From: Thiotrichales bacterium
GTDB taxonomy: Bacteria > Pseudomonadota > Gammaproteobacteria > Francisellales > CACEW01
Assembly (NCBI GenBank): GCA_947476405.1
Contig: CANJQG010000001.1
Span: 52,886-116,885, forward strand
DNA length: 64,000 nt
Direction: 5' to 3'
Shown here: positions 25,735 through 35,391 of the stretch, in pieces
Layout of the letters: every line of letters begins with the position of its first letter
Position numbering within the stretch: the stretch's first letter is position 1
Position numbers and translations under genes: made by a program
Notes under the pieces: generated by a model
Told to the model about the DNA's origin: nothing
Database searches by the model: none
The model's input: only the letters and a program-made list of their open reading frames with translations

Positions 25735-25743
25735 ATGATATAA
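25735..25743 (+). promoter_or_regulatory. Extended -10 promoter of the phosphopantetheinyl transferase gene
   Basis: TGA-TATAAT fits the extended -10 consensus, with TATAAT at 25738-25743; no good -35 is seen. A transcript from here would begin near 25750, which rules out an in-frame ATG at 25753 as a normal start and supports ATG 25783. Confidence 0.6.
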
Positions 25744-25782
25744 TGCGTAAAAATGGAAGATAATTTAGTCATAAGGATACAA

Positions 25783-26478
25783 ATGACATTTCGGGAACTT
25801 AAGCGAAGCAGCCAGGTTTTACTCTACCTCATTCATTTTCCTGACGCACTCCCCAAGCTTGCTGATTGCATCAAAACCCTTGATTCAGAAGAAACAGCGC
25901 GCATGCAGCGTTTTTATTCCGAAAAACTGCAACAGCATTTCGCCTTGACACGGGGGAGTTTACGCCAAATTTTAGGACAACACTTAAATCTCGATCCCGC
26001 AGACATCCGCTTTGAATATAGCGAACAAGGCAAACCCTTTTTAAAAAATCATGCACTTCAATTTAATCTGGCGCATAGTGGGGATTATTGTGTGATTGCA
26101 CTCTGCCTCCAGGATTGCATTGGTGTGGACATCGAACGCTGCTCCCATGCTCACAAACCCTATTATGGTATCGCCAAACGCTTTTTCACCCGCCAGGAAT
26201 TCTTGGCTCTTGCACACTGCTCTATCCACGAAGGTGAGGACTTGTTTTACCATCTCTGGACTCAAAAAGAAGCTTTTTTAAAAGCGATTGGGCAGGGAAT
26301 TGCGTTTGGACTCGATCATTTTGAAGTGTCCACTGACAAATCCAAAGCCTTTGTGTGCAATATTCAGGACCCCCTTTTTGCAAGCAAAACCTGGTCTAGC
26401 CAATCTTTTACGCAACCAGATGGCTATCGCATTGTCGTCACGAAAGAAAATGCAATGGATCAAATTGATTGGGCATAA
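25783..26478 (+). CDS. 4'-phosphopantetheinyl transferase, Sfp type
   Basis: Transfers the phosphopantetheine arm from CoA to carrier proteins. A 231-residue Sfp/Gsp-type enzyme with the two signature motifs: GVDIE (about residue 114) and FYHLWTQKEAFLKAIGQG (about residues 155-172), which supply the magnesium-binding Asp and Glu residues and the catalytic Lys. ATG 25783 has AAGGA six bases upstream. No polyketide or nonribosomal peptide gene is in the window, so its target may be a carrier protein elsewhere. Confidence 0.9.
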   Translation: MTFRELKRSSQVLLYLIHFPDALPKLADCIKTLDSEETARMQRFYSEKLQQHFALTRGSLRQILGQHLNLDPADIRFEYSEQGKPFLKNHALQFNLAHSGDYCVIALCLQDCIGVDIERCSHAHKPYYGIAKRFFTRQEFLALAHCSIHEGEDLFYHLWTQKEAFLKAIGQGIAFGLDHFEVSTDKSKAFVCNIQDPLFASKTWSSQSFTQPDGYRIVVTKENAMDQIDWA

Positions 26479-26553
26479 CGAAAAAAGCAATAGCCAAAAC
26501 CCCGTCTCATCGATTATAATAGCGCCTTTCAAATATCAGTGAAAGGTGATTGA

Positions 26554-28227
26554 ATGCAATATATTATGACGATGAATCGCGTCGGCAAGGTCGTGCCGCC
26601 CAAACGCGAGATTTTAAAAAATATCTTCCTCTCGTTTTATGATGGCGCTAAGATTGGCGTTTTAGGGCTTAATGGCTCAGGAAAATCAACGCTTTTACGA
26701 ATTATGGCGCAGGTAGATAAAGACTATGTGGGCGAAATTACCTGGGCAAAAAATCTAAAAATCGGTTATTTGTCACAAGAACCTCAACTTGATCCTACCA
26801 AAACAGTCAAAGAAAATGTGGAAGAAGCGGTTGCTGAAACAAAAGCCATGTTGACCCGTTTTGATGAAATCAGCATGAAGTTTTGTGAGCCCATGTCCGA
26901 TGATGAAATGAATGCATTACTTGAAGAACAAGGTAATTTGCAGAATAAAATCGATGCCGCTGGCGCCTGGGAGCTGGATCGTAAATTAGAAATTGCTGCC
27001 GATGCCCTTCGTTTGCCGCCCTGGGATGCAGATGTCAGCAAACTGTCTGGGGGCGAAAAGCGCCGTGTGGCGCTGTGCCGCCTGCTTTTATCCAATCCCG
27101 ATATGCTGTTGCTGGATGAACCAACCAACCATTTGGATGCGGAAAGTGTAGCCTGGCTGGAACGTTTTTTACAAGACTTTAAAGGAACCGTGATTGCCGT
27201 CACCCATGATCGTTATTTCTTGGATAATGTAGCGGGTTGGATTTTGGAATTAGACCGCGGCGAAGGCATTCCTTTTGAAGGGAATTACACCTCTTGGTTA
27301 GAGCAAAAAACGGAGCGTTTGCGCGTAGAATCAAAACAAGAATCAGCACGTCAAAAATCCATGACTGAGGAATTGGAATGGTCCCGTCAAGGCGCAAAAG
27401 GTCGCCATGCCAAAGGAAAAGCACGCCTGCAACGCTTTGAAGATTTGATGCAGGAAGATTATCAAGAACGGAATGAAACCCGTGAGCTATATATTCCACC
27501 AGGACCCCGCCTCGGCGACAAAGTCATTGTTTTGGACCATCTCAAAAAAGGCTTTGGCGATCGCTTATTGATGGAAGATGTAAGCTTTAGTGTTCCGCCT
27601 GGCGCTGTCGTCGGAATTATCGGCCCCAACGGTGCAGGTAAAACAACTTTATTTAGAATGTTAGCCGGACAAGAAAAGCCTGATTCCGGCCAGGTTGAAT
27701 TTGGTGAAACCGTAGAACTCGCCTATGTAGATCAAAGTCGTGATAGTTTAGATGCCAGTAAAACGGTCTGGGAAGAAATTTCCGATGGACTGGATATTAT
27801 TACAGTCGGTCGTTATACGACGCCTTCACGCGCTTATGTGGGCCGCTTTAATTTCAAGGGAGATCAGCAGCAAAAACGCGTCGGAGACTTATCAGGCGGC
27901 GAACGCAATCGCGTCCATCTAGCTAAACTCCTGCGCTCGGGGGGCAATGTTTTATTGCTTGATGAACCGACCAATGATCTCGATGTAGAAACTTTACGTG
28001 CGCTGGAAGTCGCCATTGGCAATTTCCCCGGAGATGTCTTTGTGATCTCGCATGACCGCTGGTTTTTAGATCGAATCGCCACGCACATTTTAGCCTTTGA
28101 GGGCGATAGCAAAGTCACCTGGTTTGAAGGTAATTTTGCAGATTATCTCGAAGATAAAAAGCGTCGTTTGGGTGATGAAGCGGTGTTTGAGCCGCATCGC
28201 ATTAAGTTTAAAAAATTAGCTTCTTGA
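26554..28227 (+). CDS. ettA: Energy-dependent translational throttle protein EttA (ABC-F)
   Basis: A 557-residue ABC-F ATPase with two ATP-binding cassettes and no membrane domain. The first has Walker A GLNGSGKST, signature LSGGEKRR and LLLDEPTNHLD; the second has GPNGAGKTT, LSGGERNR and LLLDEPTNDLD. The inter-domain linker and TYQEWL-like arm segments match E. coli EttA, which binds the ribosomal E site and gates early elongation according to ATP level. Length and N-terminus (MQYIMTMNRVGKVVPPK) align with the family. It is a single gene. Confidence 0.96.
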   Translation: MQYIMTMNRVGKVVPPKREILKNIFLSFYDGAKIGVLGLNGSGKSTLLRIMAQVDKDYVGEITWAKNLKIGYLSQEPQLDPTKTVKENVEEAVAETKAMLTRFDEISMKFCEPMSDDEMNALLEEQGNLQNKIDAAGAWELDRKLEIAADALRLPPWDADVSKLSGGEKRRVALCRLLLSNPDMLLLDEPTNHLDAESVAWLERFLQDFKGTVIAVTHDRYFLDNVAGWILELDRGEGIPFEGNYTSWLEQKTERLRVESKQESARQKSMTEELEWSRQGAKGRHAKGKARLQRFEDLMQEDYQERNETRELYIPPGPRLGDKVIVLDHLKKGFGDRLLMEDVSFSVPPGAVVGIIGPNGAGKTTLFRMLAGQEKPDSGQVEFGETVELAYVDQSRDSLDASKTVWEEISDGLDIITVGRYTTPSRAYVGRFNFKGDQQQKRVGDLSGGERNRVHLAKLLRSGGNVLLLDEPTNDLDVETLRALEVAIGNFPGDVFVISHDRWFLDRIATHILAFEGDSKVTWFEGNFADYLEDKKRRLGDEAVFEPHRIKFKKLAS

Positions 28228-28327
28228 CACAAGCACTTGACGAAAATTGAAGCCCAATAACAACATCTTGTAATAAATTTGTTTTTAGGAGATAATCATT
28301 TTTAGCGAATAAAAAAGGATGATAAAC

Positions 28328-29149
28328 ATGGCCAAAATTGTCGTGGTGACCTCTGGAAAAGGCGGAGTTGGAAAAACAACCAGCAGCGCTGCAATTGGCA
28401 CTGCCATTGCTTTGCGTGGCTTTAAGACCGTGATTATTGACTTCGATGTCGGCCTCAGAAATCTAGATTTAGTTTTGGGCTGCGAACGCCGCGTCGTGTA
28501 TGATTTTGTCAATGTTATTCATAATGAAGCAACCCTCAATCAAGCCTTGATTAAAGACAAGCGCGTGGATAGCCTTTATATTTTACCCGCCTCTCAAACA
28601 CGGGATAAAGATGCGTTGACCGAAGCAGGCGTGAAAAAAGTGCTGGATGATTTGGCCAATGAACACAAGTTTGACTATATTATTTGTGATTCCCCCGCAG
28701 GAATTGAAAAAGGCGCCATGCTCGCGATGTATTATGCGGATGAGGCTATTGTTGTGACCAATCCGGAAGTGTCTTCTGTGCGAGATTCTGATCGCATTTT
28801 GGGAATCCTCTCCAGCAAAGCCCATAAAGTAGAAAAGGGCGAAGGCAAAATTAAAGAGTATTTGCTTCTCACCCGCTATGCTCCTGAACGCGTCGCCAAA
28901 GGGGAAATGCTGAGTGTTGAAGATGTTAAAGACATTTTATCCATTCCGCTTCTGGGCGTCATTCCTGAATCCAAGGCGGTTTTGAAAGCCTCTAATTCTG
29001 GGGTTCCCGTGAGTTTAGACAAAGAAAGCGATGCGGGTCAGGCGTATCTTGATGCCGTCGCCCGTTTTTTGGGTGAAGATGTTCCTCATCGCTTTATAGA
29101 AGAGGAGAAAAAAGGATTTCTGCAACGACTCTTTGGGAGGAAAGCATGA
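28328..29149 (+). CDS. minD: Septum site-determining ATPase MinD
   Basis: Membrane-cycling ParA-family ATPase that, with MinC and MinE, keeps FtsZ rings off the poles. The deviant Walker A is KGGVGKTTSS (residues 11-20), followed by DFDVGLRNLDLVLG and ICDSPAGIEKGA. The C-terminal amphipathic membrane-targeting helix is present (KKGFLQRLFGRK). ATG 28328 is chosen because AAGGA lies at ideal spacing; an in-frame ATG at 28319 would overlap it. minC is not adjacent in this window. minE follows with overlapping stop and start. Confidence 0.97.
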   Translation: MAKIVVVTSGKGGVGKTTSSAAIGTAIALRGFKTVIIDFDVGLRNLDLVLGCERRVVYDFVNVIHNEATLNQALIKDKRVDSLYILPASQTRDKDALTEAGVKKVLDDLANEHKFDYIICDSPAGIEKGAMLAMYYADEAIVVTNPEVSSVRDSDRILGILSSKAHKVEKGEGKIKEYLLLTRYAPERVAKGEMLSVEDVKDILSIPLLGVIPESKAVLKASNSGVPVSLDKESDAGQAYLDAVARFLGEDVPHRFIEEEKKGFLQRLFGRKA

Positions 29150-29586
29150 TGATCAATTGGTTCAAAAAAATATGGGGCGCAGAGGCGCCTAAAAAATCCG
29201 CCCAGACCGCGCGGGAACGCCTCATGGTGATTGTCTCGCATGAACGCGGCCAGCATGATCATCAGCCTGATTTTCTGCCCATGTTGCAAAAAGAATTGAC
29301 GGATGTCATTGCCAAATATGTCAAAATTGATAAAAACATGGTGCATGTTGATTTTGAACAGAAAGGCGGACGCTCGGTTTTAGAACTTAATATTACCTTG
29401 CCTGAGGATGCCGCATCCATGGCAGGCCCTTCTAAACCGGTGGTCCCGTCCGCGATCAAGCCCACCCTATCTGCGCAAGGAAATACGCCACGCCCACAAA
29501 GAATATGCAGCTGTAAAAAGACCCCCTGTGTCTGTCGGGCCCCCTTAAAAAAGCGCCCCGCTGAGCCGATTAAAAAAAGGACCTAA
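29149..29586 (+). CDS. minE: Cell division topological specificity factor MinE with Cys-rich C-terminal extension
   Basis: Stimulates MinD ATPase and drives its pole-to-pole oscillation. Residues 1-85 form a normal MinE: amphipathic membrane helix MINWFKKIWG, the MinD-binding TARERLMVIVSHER, and the dimer domain to LELNITLP. The protein is 145 residues whereas MinE is usually about 85-90. The extra ~58 residues are a Pro/Ser/Ala-rich linker, then C-x-C-x4-C-x-C (Cys 120, 122, 127, 129) and a Lys/Arg-rich tail. The start at 29149 overlaps the minD stop; another ATG lies at 29146. Confidence 0.94.
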   Translation: MINWFKKIWGAEAPKKSAQTARERLMVIVSHERGQHDHQPDFLPMLQKELTDVIAKYVKIDKNMVHVDFEQKGGRSVLELNITLPEDAASMAGPSKPVVPSAIKPTLSAQGNTPRPQRICSCKKTPCVCRAPLKKRPAEPIKKRT

Positions 29587-29588
29587 AA

Positions 29589-30566
29589 ATGAAACTTTTT
29601 CACATTGACGATAATGCATTGGCATGCCGTCTCGGTGAAACGGATTCATTGCCCGAAAAAGGCTATTTGTGGCTCTTACTCGAGCGTAAAGACACATTTG
29701 ACCTCCCGGCCTGGTTGGCGCGCTTTGGTTATGTGATCAATGAACGTCATATTGAAGATTATACGCAATTTAATCATGCCAGCTCTTATGACTGCATGAA
29801 GGCCTATGATATCATTGTTTTTCGAAATGTTTCCGAGCGTAAAGAAGGGCGAATTCGGCAGTTTGACACCACGACCTTTATCATTTTTAAACGGCTTTTA
29901 ATTACCGTCTATGACAACGACAATCTCTCTCTTGAAAAAATTGTCTCGCTTTATTCTGAAGAAAATCGCAGTATCCCCAATGATCCAGAAGTCATGGCAG
30001 AATGTTGTATGGACTTTTTTGTCAATCGCTTTCTGGAGGTCAAACAGGGAATTGATATTCGTTTGGCCGCTTGGCAGAAAAAGCTTCTACAAGCCAAGCG
30101 CTCTCCTGACTGGAGCAGTTTGATTGACTTCAAAACGGATGTGCGGCGTTTGCGGATGCTCTGTGAAGAACAGCAGGATGCGATCAATGCCTGGCGCGCC
30201 AATCTTCGCCTGGATATTCATAAAGATCATCATCATGAAGATCAGCTACTCACCAATCTAAATGATGTGGCCGAGCATTCCAATCGAATGGTCAAGCTGA
30301 TTACCCAGTCACAACAAGAATTGGAATCGCTGATGCAGCTGCATTTTACCATTCTCTCGCATCGCACCAATGAAATTATGCGCACCGTCGCATTGATTAC
30401 GGGTATTTTTCTGCCGGCTAATTTAATTGCGGGCATTTTTGGAATGAACTTTAAATATCAACCTGTTTTTGAAAATTTATCGCATGGATTTATTTTCGCC
30501 ATGACGATGATGCTCACGATCAGCGGCTCGCTATTGTGCTTTTTCTGGTGGAAGAAGTGGCTGTGA
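29589..30566 (+). CDS. corA: CorA-family magnesium/divalent cation transporter
   Basis: A 325-residue CorA-type channel. A large cytoplasmic N-terminal domain with long helices (about residues 150-265) leads to two C-terminal transmembrane helices, with the family-defining GMN motif (GIFGMNF) at the end of the first, near residue 287. The start is three bases after the minE stop, so it may be cotranscribed with minDE. The end overlaps tsaB on the other strand by 36 bases. It may transport magnesium, or zinc as in ZntB. Confidence 0.92.
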   Translation: MKLFHIDDNALACRLGETDSLPEKGYLWLLLERKDTFDLPAWLARFGYVINERHIEDYTQFNHASSYDCMKAYDIIVFRNVSERKEGRIRQFDTTTFIIFKRLLITVYDNDNLSLEKIVSLYSEENRSIPNDPEVMAECCMDFFVNRFLEVKQGIDIRLAAWQKKLLQAKRSPDWSSLIDFKTDVRRLRMLCEEQQDAINAWRANLRLDIHKDHHHEDQLLTNLNDVAEHSNRMVKLITQSQQELESLMQLHFTILSHRTNEIMRTVALITGIFLPANLIAGIFGMNFKYQPVFENLSHGFIFAMTMMLTISGSLLCFFWWKKWL

Positions 30567-31184
30567 TATTTTTTTCCAATTATCAGCATCATTCAGATAA
30601 AGGGGCAGCAATTGACTGGGATCTTTCAGGATACCCTCTAGATTCTGCTCGGCGAGCTGAATAAGGTCTGAACCTTTGTATTCGACATCGATCAGCGCGT
30701 CTGTCATGCCTAAGAGGGGCCAGGCATCACCGATTTTTTGTGCGGTGACGGGACAGTCAGGATGTGGGTCTGAAAGGCGAAAAAAATGCGTTTTTTGCTG
30801 CAAATCTAAAAAATAATAGCCCTGCATTTTGGCATCCAGCGCGACAATCACTTCTTTAAACCCATATTGGCGCTTGGCCGCATGGGCCATGACCTGAAGA
30901 TGATTCAGTGGAATCACAGGCTTTTTAAGGGCATAGGCAAGGCCTTGTGCAACAGAAACAGCCAGACGTGTCCCCACAAAACTGCCCGGCCCAATACTAC
31001 AGGCAATGCAATCAAGATCTGATAAGGCAAGATTAGCCTCGTTTAGCAGCTGTTGAATCGCCGGCAAAAGAAACGCATTGTGGCGCTGGACTTCATTATT
31101 TTTGGATTCAAAAAGAGCGGCGGGCGTTTTTAAAGCAATGATTCCTTCGCGGCTTGAGGTATCAAGCGCCAAAATGATTTTCAT
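30531..31184 (-). CDS. tsaB: tRNA threonylcarbamoyladenosine biosynthesis protein TsaB
   Basis: Scaffold partner of TsaD in t6A37 modification of ANN-decoding tRNAs. The 217-residue protein has the ASKHA-type N-terminus LALDTSS, the family motif SIGPGSFVGTRLAVSVAQGLA and the ALDAKMQGYY segment. It follows mnmG with a four-base overlap, so two tRNA-modification genes form one operon. It converges on corA, overlapping it by 36 bases. Confidence 0.94.
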   Translation of the reverse strand: MKIILALDTSSREGIIALKTPAALFESKNNEVQRHNAFLLPAIQQLLNEANLALSDLDCIACSIGPGSFVGTRLAVSVAQGLAYALKKPVIPLNHLQVMAHAAKRQYGFKEVIVALDAKMQGYYFLDLQQKTHFFRLSDPHPDCPVTAQKIGDAWPLLGMTDALIDVEYKGSDLIQLAEQNLEGILKDPSQLLPLYLNDADNWKKISQPLLPPEKAQ

Positions 31185-33058
31185 GCACTGCGCCTTTTTT
31201 TGAGATGAATCAATAACAAAGAAATAGCCGCAGGGGTCATGCCTGGAATGCGTGAGGCATGCCCGATCGTCGTCGGACGGACCTGTTGTAATTTTTGTCG
31301 TACTTCGGCAGATAAACTATCCACTTCAGTATAATCTAAATTGAGGGGTAAGGCCGTGCTATGGCTTTTGAGCTGGCGTGCGATGTCTTCGTGTTGGCGA
31401 TCGATATATCCCGCATATTTTACCTGCGTTTCGAGTTGCAGAGCAACTTGCTCGTCCACTTCAATTTCTGAGCTGATTTCAGGACAGGCATTCAGGCTGG
31501 CGTAGGTTAATTCAGGGCGCTTTAAGAGCTCTAAAGCGTGATATTCACGGCTTAGTTCAACACCCTGATCTTTGAAGTATTGCCAGGCTGGAGAATGGGG
31601 CTGGACGATAATCGCATCTAAACGTTGACGTTCGTTTGCGACAGCCGTCATTTTTTCATTAAAAGCGCGCCAACGGTCTTCTGAGACCAAACCCAGTCGG
31701 TGACCGATTTCAGTAAGGCGAATATCTGCATTATCTTCGCGTAATTGTAGACGATATTCAGCGCGACTGGTGAACATACGATAAGGCTCAGCCGTACCGC
31801 AAGTTAATAAGTCATCAACCAGAACGCCCAGATACGCTTCATGGCGCTGCGGACTCCAACCTTCTTTGTCCTGAGCCAGACAGGCTGCATTGAGACCGGC
31901 TAAAATACCTTGCGCTCCCGCTTCTTCATAGCCGGTTGTGCCATTGATTTGCCCTGCAAAAAATAAACCCGCAATGGCTTTGGTTTCAAGCGTTGGTTTT
32001 AAGTCTCGCGGGTCAAAATAATCATATTCAATGGCATAACCTGGCCGCATGATATGGGCATTTTCAAAGCCTTTCATGGACTGAACGATCTGAATTTGCA
32101 CCTCAAAAGGCAGGCTTGTTGAAATGCCATTGGGGTAGAGTTCGTGCGTATCCAAGCCTTCCGGTTCAATAAAAATTTGGTGGGCTGTTTTTTCAGAAAA
32201 ACGAACGACTTTATCTTCGATAGAGGGGCAATAGCGCGGGCCAATGCCTTCAATGACCCCTGCATACATCGGCGACAAATGGAGGTTTTGGCGGATAATC
32301 TCATGGGTTTTTTCATTCGTGTGCGTAATATGACAGGGGATTTGCCGCGGATGGGAACTGACCTTTCCCATAAACGAAAAAACAGGCAGCGGCTGATCAC
32401 TGTGCTGAACAGATAAGCCTTCAAAATTAACCGTACGTGCATCGATTCGAGGAGGGGTTCCGGTTTTGAGACGCCCCACGCGAAAAGGCATTTCGCGTAG
32501 ACGGTCTGCCAGCGTGAGCGAGGGAGGATCACCTGCACGCCCGCCTGCGTAGTGACTCATGCCGATATGGATTTTCCCTCCTAAAAAAGTACCTGCCGTC
32601 AAGATCACCGCTTTGGCGTAAAATTTTAAACCCATTTGCGTGATCACACCGACGATACGGTCTTGCTCAATGATTAAATCATCTACAGCTTGTTGGAAAA
32701 GGGTTAGATTGGGATAATTTTCCAGGCGACGTCGCACCGCTGCGCGATAGAGCATCCGATCTGCCTGGGCACGCGTGGCCCTGACTGCAGGACCTTTGCT
32801 TGCATTGAGAATACGGATTTGAATCGCTGCATCATCCACTGCTTCGGCCATGAGCCCGCCTAGGGCGTCAATTTCTTTGACCAGGTGCCCTTTTCCGATC
32901 CCGCCGAATGCGGGATTGCAGGACATCTGCCCTAAAGTTTCAATATTATGGGTCAATAAGAGGGTGCGACTCTGCATACGCGCGGCAGCACAGGCGGCTT
33001 CGGTGCCTGCATGTCCGCCACCGATGACGATGACATCATAAAGCTGATCGTGATTCAT
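31181..33058 (-). CDS. mnmG: tRNA uridine-5-carboxymethylaminomethyl modification enzyme MnmG (GidA)
   Basis: FAD-dependent partner of MnmE that modifies wobble U34 of several tRNAs. The N-terminal FAD motif is GGGHAGTEAA, followed by MSCNPAFGGIGKGHLVKE, GTPPRIDARTVNF and GYAIEYDYFDPRDLKPTLE. The C-terminal MnmE-binding region is complete. Alignment of the N-terminus favours ATG 33058, giving 625 residues, but in-frame ATGs at 33070 and 33085 exist and none has a clear ribosome-binding site. First gene of the mnmG-tsaB operon. Confidence 0.96.
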   Translation of the reverse strand: MNHDQLYDVIVIGGGHAGTEAACAAARMQSRTLLLTHNIETLGQMSCNPAFGGIGKGHLVKEIDALGGLMAEAVDDAAIQIRILNASKGPAVRATRAQADRMLYRAAVRRRLENYPNLTLFQQAVDDLIIEQDRIVGVITQMGLKFYAKAVILTAGTFLGGKIHIGMSHYAGGRAGDPPSLTLADRLREMPFRVGRLKTGTPPRIDARTVNFEGLSVQHSDQPLPVFSFMGKVSSHPRQIPCHITHTNEKTHEIIRQNLHLSPMYAGVIEGIGPRYCPSIEDKVVRFSEKTAHQIFIEPEGLDTHELYPNGISTSLPFEVQIQIVQSMKGFENAHIMRPGYAIEYDYFDPRDLKPTLETKAIAGLFFAGQINGTTGYEEAGAQGILAGLNAACLAQDKEGWSPQRHEAYLGVLVDDLLTCGTAEPYRMFTSRAEYRLQLREDNADIRLTEIGHRLGLVSEDRWRAFNEKMTAVANERQRLDAIIVQPHSPAWQYFKDQGVELSREYHALELLKRPELTYASLNACPEISSEIEVDEQVALQLETQVKYAGYIDRQHEDIARQLKSHSTALPLNLDYTEVDSLSAEVRQKLQQVRPTTIGHASRIPGMTPAAISLLLIHLKKRRSA

Positions 33059-33120
33059 GGTATTTTTCATGGCGCTAGTATACAATAAATTTACTTATTC
33101 TAGCTAGGAATTTTAATTTT

Positions 33121-34977
33121 ATGACGTTTTTTCTTGGCGTACTCTCTGTATTGATGATGGTGGTGTTTCCCGGGGCAATTATTTTGAAGCTTTTAAAAGC
33201 GGATCAAAAATGGGATCCCTGGCTGTTTGTAGTCTGTGTTTTTGCCTTGAGTTTGGTGGTTAATTTGTTGATTGTCGTGGGTTTGACGCTGATTCATCAA
33301 TATCAGACACTTGTTTTACAAAATCTAGCTGCACTCGAATGTTTAGGTTTTGTTTTTCTGTATCAAGCGCTTTTGGATCAAAAAATAAATGGGTTAAGCG
33401 GATTGAAATGGCTTGCGACGTACCCTTTTAAGCAGCGGCCATTGCAAAGCATTGCCCTCTTATTGACTTTTTTAGCCCTGCTTAATTGGCTGAGCAGTTT
33501 TGGAAACCCTTTTGGTTATTGGGATGCAACGGTTTCTTATAATCGCTGGGCGACTGATTTTGCGGCAAATCATATGCCAACGCTCACCTGGCATTATCCC
33601 CAATTGCTTCCGGCGAATTGGTCGATGACTTATGTCTTGATGGGCGTTTTGCCTGATCAAGTGCAACTTCAATTTTTCCCTGCGGCGATTCAAGGTTTTT
33701 TCTTTATTGGCCTACTGCTCTTATTATGGGTTTTGTATCGTCAGGAAAAAAAATCAGGCTATTTGGCTGGGCTTGTTTTAATCGCATTGATTTTTTGGAT
33801 CTATTATCAGAAATATCTGAACGTTGGTTATGCGGATATTCCAGCCACTTTTTTTAATTTTGCCGCGTTGACATGCACGCTTTTAGCCTATGGTGTGTAT
33901 GCAAAACAGCGTAGATTGTTGATTGTGCTGTCCCTGCTTTTCACTTTTGGTGCTGCGATGACGAAATCAGCGGGCCTTTATATTGCGGTGATATTGCCGA
34001 TTTTGCATGAATTGTTTGAGTCTCAAAAATCAACTATTTTCCACAAAACACGTCGCCTGGCGCTGAAGTATCTCTTTTTAATTGCCACGATTGCACCTTG
34101 GTATATTTATTCGAGCTTATATGGCAGCAATATGGGAGATTTTTCAGACGTTTTCTTTTTAACGCATGATGCGGCAGGTCATACACATTTTATTCCGCGA
34201 CTCTATGATGTGCTGAATGATTCGTATTTTATCTTAGTATTGGGCGTGATTTCTCTGGTTTTCAGATCTTGGGTACCACGGAAATTAAATCTGATCTTCT
34301 ACTTCTTTATCCCTTACTTTTTTATCTGGAGTATTTGGTTTTCGTATGATAGTCGTAATATTGCGCTCTTTATCCCGATTGTATGTCTCAATGCCGGATT
34401 TGTGCTGAGTCATAATTGGGGGGTCATCAAGTCAATCAAAAGACTGCGGATCTGGTCTTATTCAATCCGCGTCTGGATGCTGCTTGTTCTTGCTGTTCTG
34501 ATTGCAGGAGTATCTTGTTTGGGAGGGCTTTTTGGACAACGTAATCTCATTATTTACCAGGAAACAGAAAAGAATTTTTCATTGCATGCACAGCCCTTCA
34601 TCATGCGCTTATATGCCTATACGCTATGCCCTGGATTTCAGGGGAAAATTTTAACAGATTATGCTTATTTTAATTATTTACCGCTTCTTAAAGATGACGT
34701 CAACATTCCTCCGCTCTCTAGTTATAATAAAAATATGGAGCCGGGATACTTTCAGGATCTCCCTGCCTTCCTGCTCTATATGAAAGAAAATCCTGATATT
34801 CATTACTTGCTTCTCAACCATAATTTTGACACGCTATACGAATCTAAACTATGGAATCAGTATTTTAATACGTGGATAAAAGAGAAAATGATTAGCGCTG
34901 AATTTGTGTCTGAAAACGTAGGTTTATATAAAATCAATGTGAACAATGCTCAGCTTGCTGATGTTTCTGCATCGTAA
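33121..34977 (+). CDS. Polytopic membrane protein, GT-C-like glycosyltransferase
   Basis: A 618-residue protein with about 12 transmembrane helices through residue ~470 and a soluble C-terminal domain of about 130 residues. After the third or fourth helix comes a periplasmic loop with an acidic residue and aromatics (GYWDATVSYNRWATDF), typical of GT-C lipid-sugar-using enzymes. It is related in general layout to the membrane proteins at 1, 1438, 14155 and 15602 but not obviously their paralogue. It is monocistronic, divergent from mnmG, and followed by a shared terminator. A role in glycan synthesis is inference. Confidence 0.78.
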   Translation: MTFFLGVLSVLMMVVFPGAIILKLLKADQKWDPWLFVVCVFALSLVVNLLIVVGLTLIHQYQTLVLQNLAALECLGFVFLYQALLDQKINGLSGLKWLATYPFKQRPLQSIALLLTFLALLNWLSSFGNPFGYWDATVSYNRWATDFAANHMPTLTWHYPQLLPANWSMTYVLMGVLPDQVQLQFFPAAIQGFFFIGLLLLLWVLYRQEKKSGYLAGLVLIALIFWIYYQKYLNVGYADIPATFFNFAALTCTLLAYGVYAKQRRLLIVLSLLFTFGAAMTKSAGLYIAVILPILHELFESQKSTIFHKTRRLALKYLFLIATIAPWYIYSSLYGSNMGDFSDVFFLTHDAAGHTHFIPRLYDVLNDSYFILVLGVISLVFRSWVPRKLNLIFYFFIPYFFIWSIWFSYDSRNIALFIPIVCLNAGFVLSHNWGVIKSIKRLRIWSYSIRVWMLLVLAVLIAGVSCLGGLFGQRNLIIYQETEKNFSLHAQPFIMRLYAYTLCPGFQGKILTDYAYFNYLPLLKDDVNIPPLSSYNKNMEPGYFQDLPAFLLYMKENPDIHYLLLNHNFDTLYESKLWNQYFNTWIKEKMISAEFVSENVGLYKINVNNAQLADVSAS

Positions 34978-35022
34978 CCATACCCCTTGAAACAGGCATT
35001 TTCATTCCATAGGATTTTAAAA

Positions 35023-35067
35023 CAAAAAAAGCCCCGAAGAATTTTCTTTTTCCCCGAGGCTTTTTTA
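35023..35067. terminator. Bidirectional intrinsic terminator
   Basis: AAAAAAGCC and GGCTTTTTT form an outer stem around a short inner AGAA/TTCT stem, with A-rich and T-rich flanks on both sides. It sits between convergent genes: the membrane protein ending at 34977 and the HU/IHF-type gene ending at 35074. Confidence 0.8.
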
Positions 35068-35073
35068 TGAATA

Positions 35074-35391
35074 TTATGCAGATTTCAAATTGCTGTTAAT
35101 TTTACCTAACAGAATTTTGGAGGCTTTGAAGGTGATCTTCATGCGCTCTGGAATCGCGATTTTTTCGCCAGTGCGAGGGTGACGACCTTGATAGGCTTTG
35201 ACTTTCTTGGTGTCAAACACGCCGAAGCCACGGAGTTCAATGCGTTGACCGTCATACAGATGATGCAAAACATGGGCCATTAACGATTTAACGATTTTTT
35301 CTGATTCGATAAAAGGAATGCCTTGTTTTTCTGCTAAATAATTGGTGAAATTTCGGCGCGTTAAAAACGGTAACCCGGACACTTTTTTCAT
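35074..35391 (-). CDS. HU/IHF family DNA-binding protein (IHF-beta-like)
   Basis: A 105-residue histone-like protein. The beta-arm tip carries the intercalating proline motif GRHPRTGEKI, preceded by IELRGFGVF and followed by ITFKASK. An N-terminal extension of about ten residues precedes the first helix (RRNFTNYLAEKQG). Compared with E. coli IHF-beta it has the same core but a longer N-terminus and C-terminus, so it could be IHF or a divergent HU. Its ATG overlaps the obgE stop as ATGA, so it is translationally coupled to obgE. Confidence 0.9.
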   Translation of the reverse strand: MKKVSGLPFLTRRNFTNYLAEKQGIPFIESEKIVKSLMAHVLHHLYDGQRIELRGFGVFDTKKVKAYQGRHPRTGEKIAIPERMKITFKASKILLGKINSNLKSA

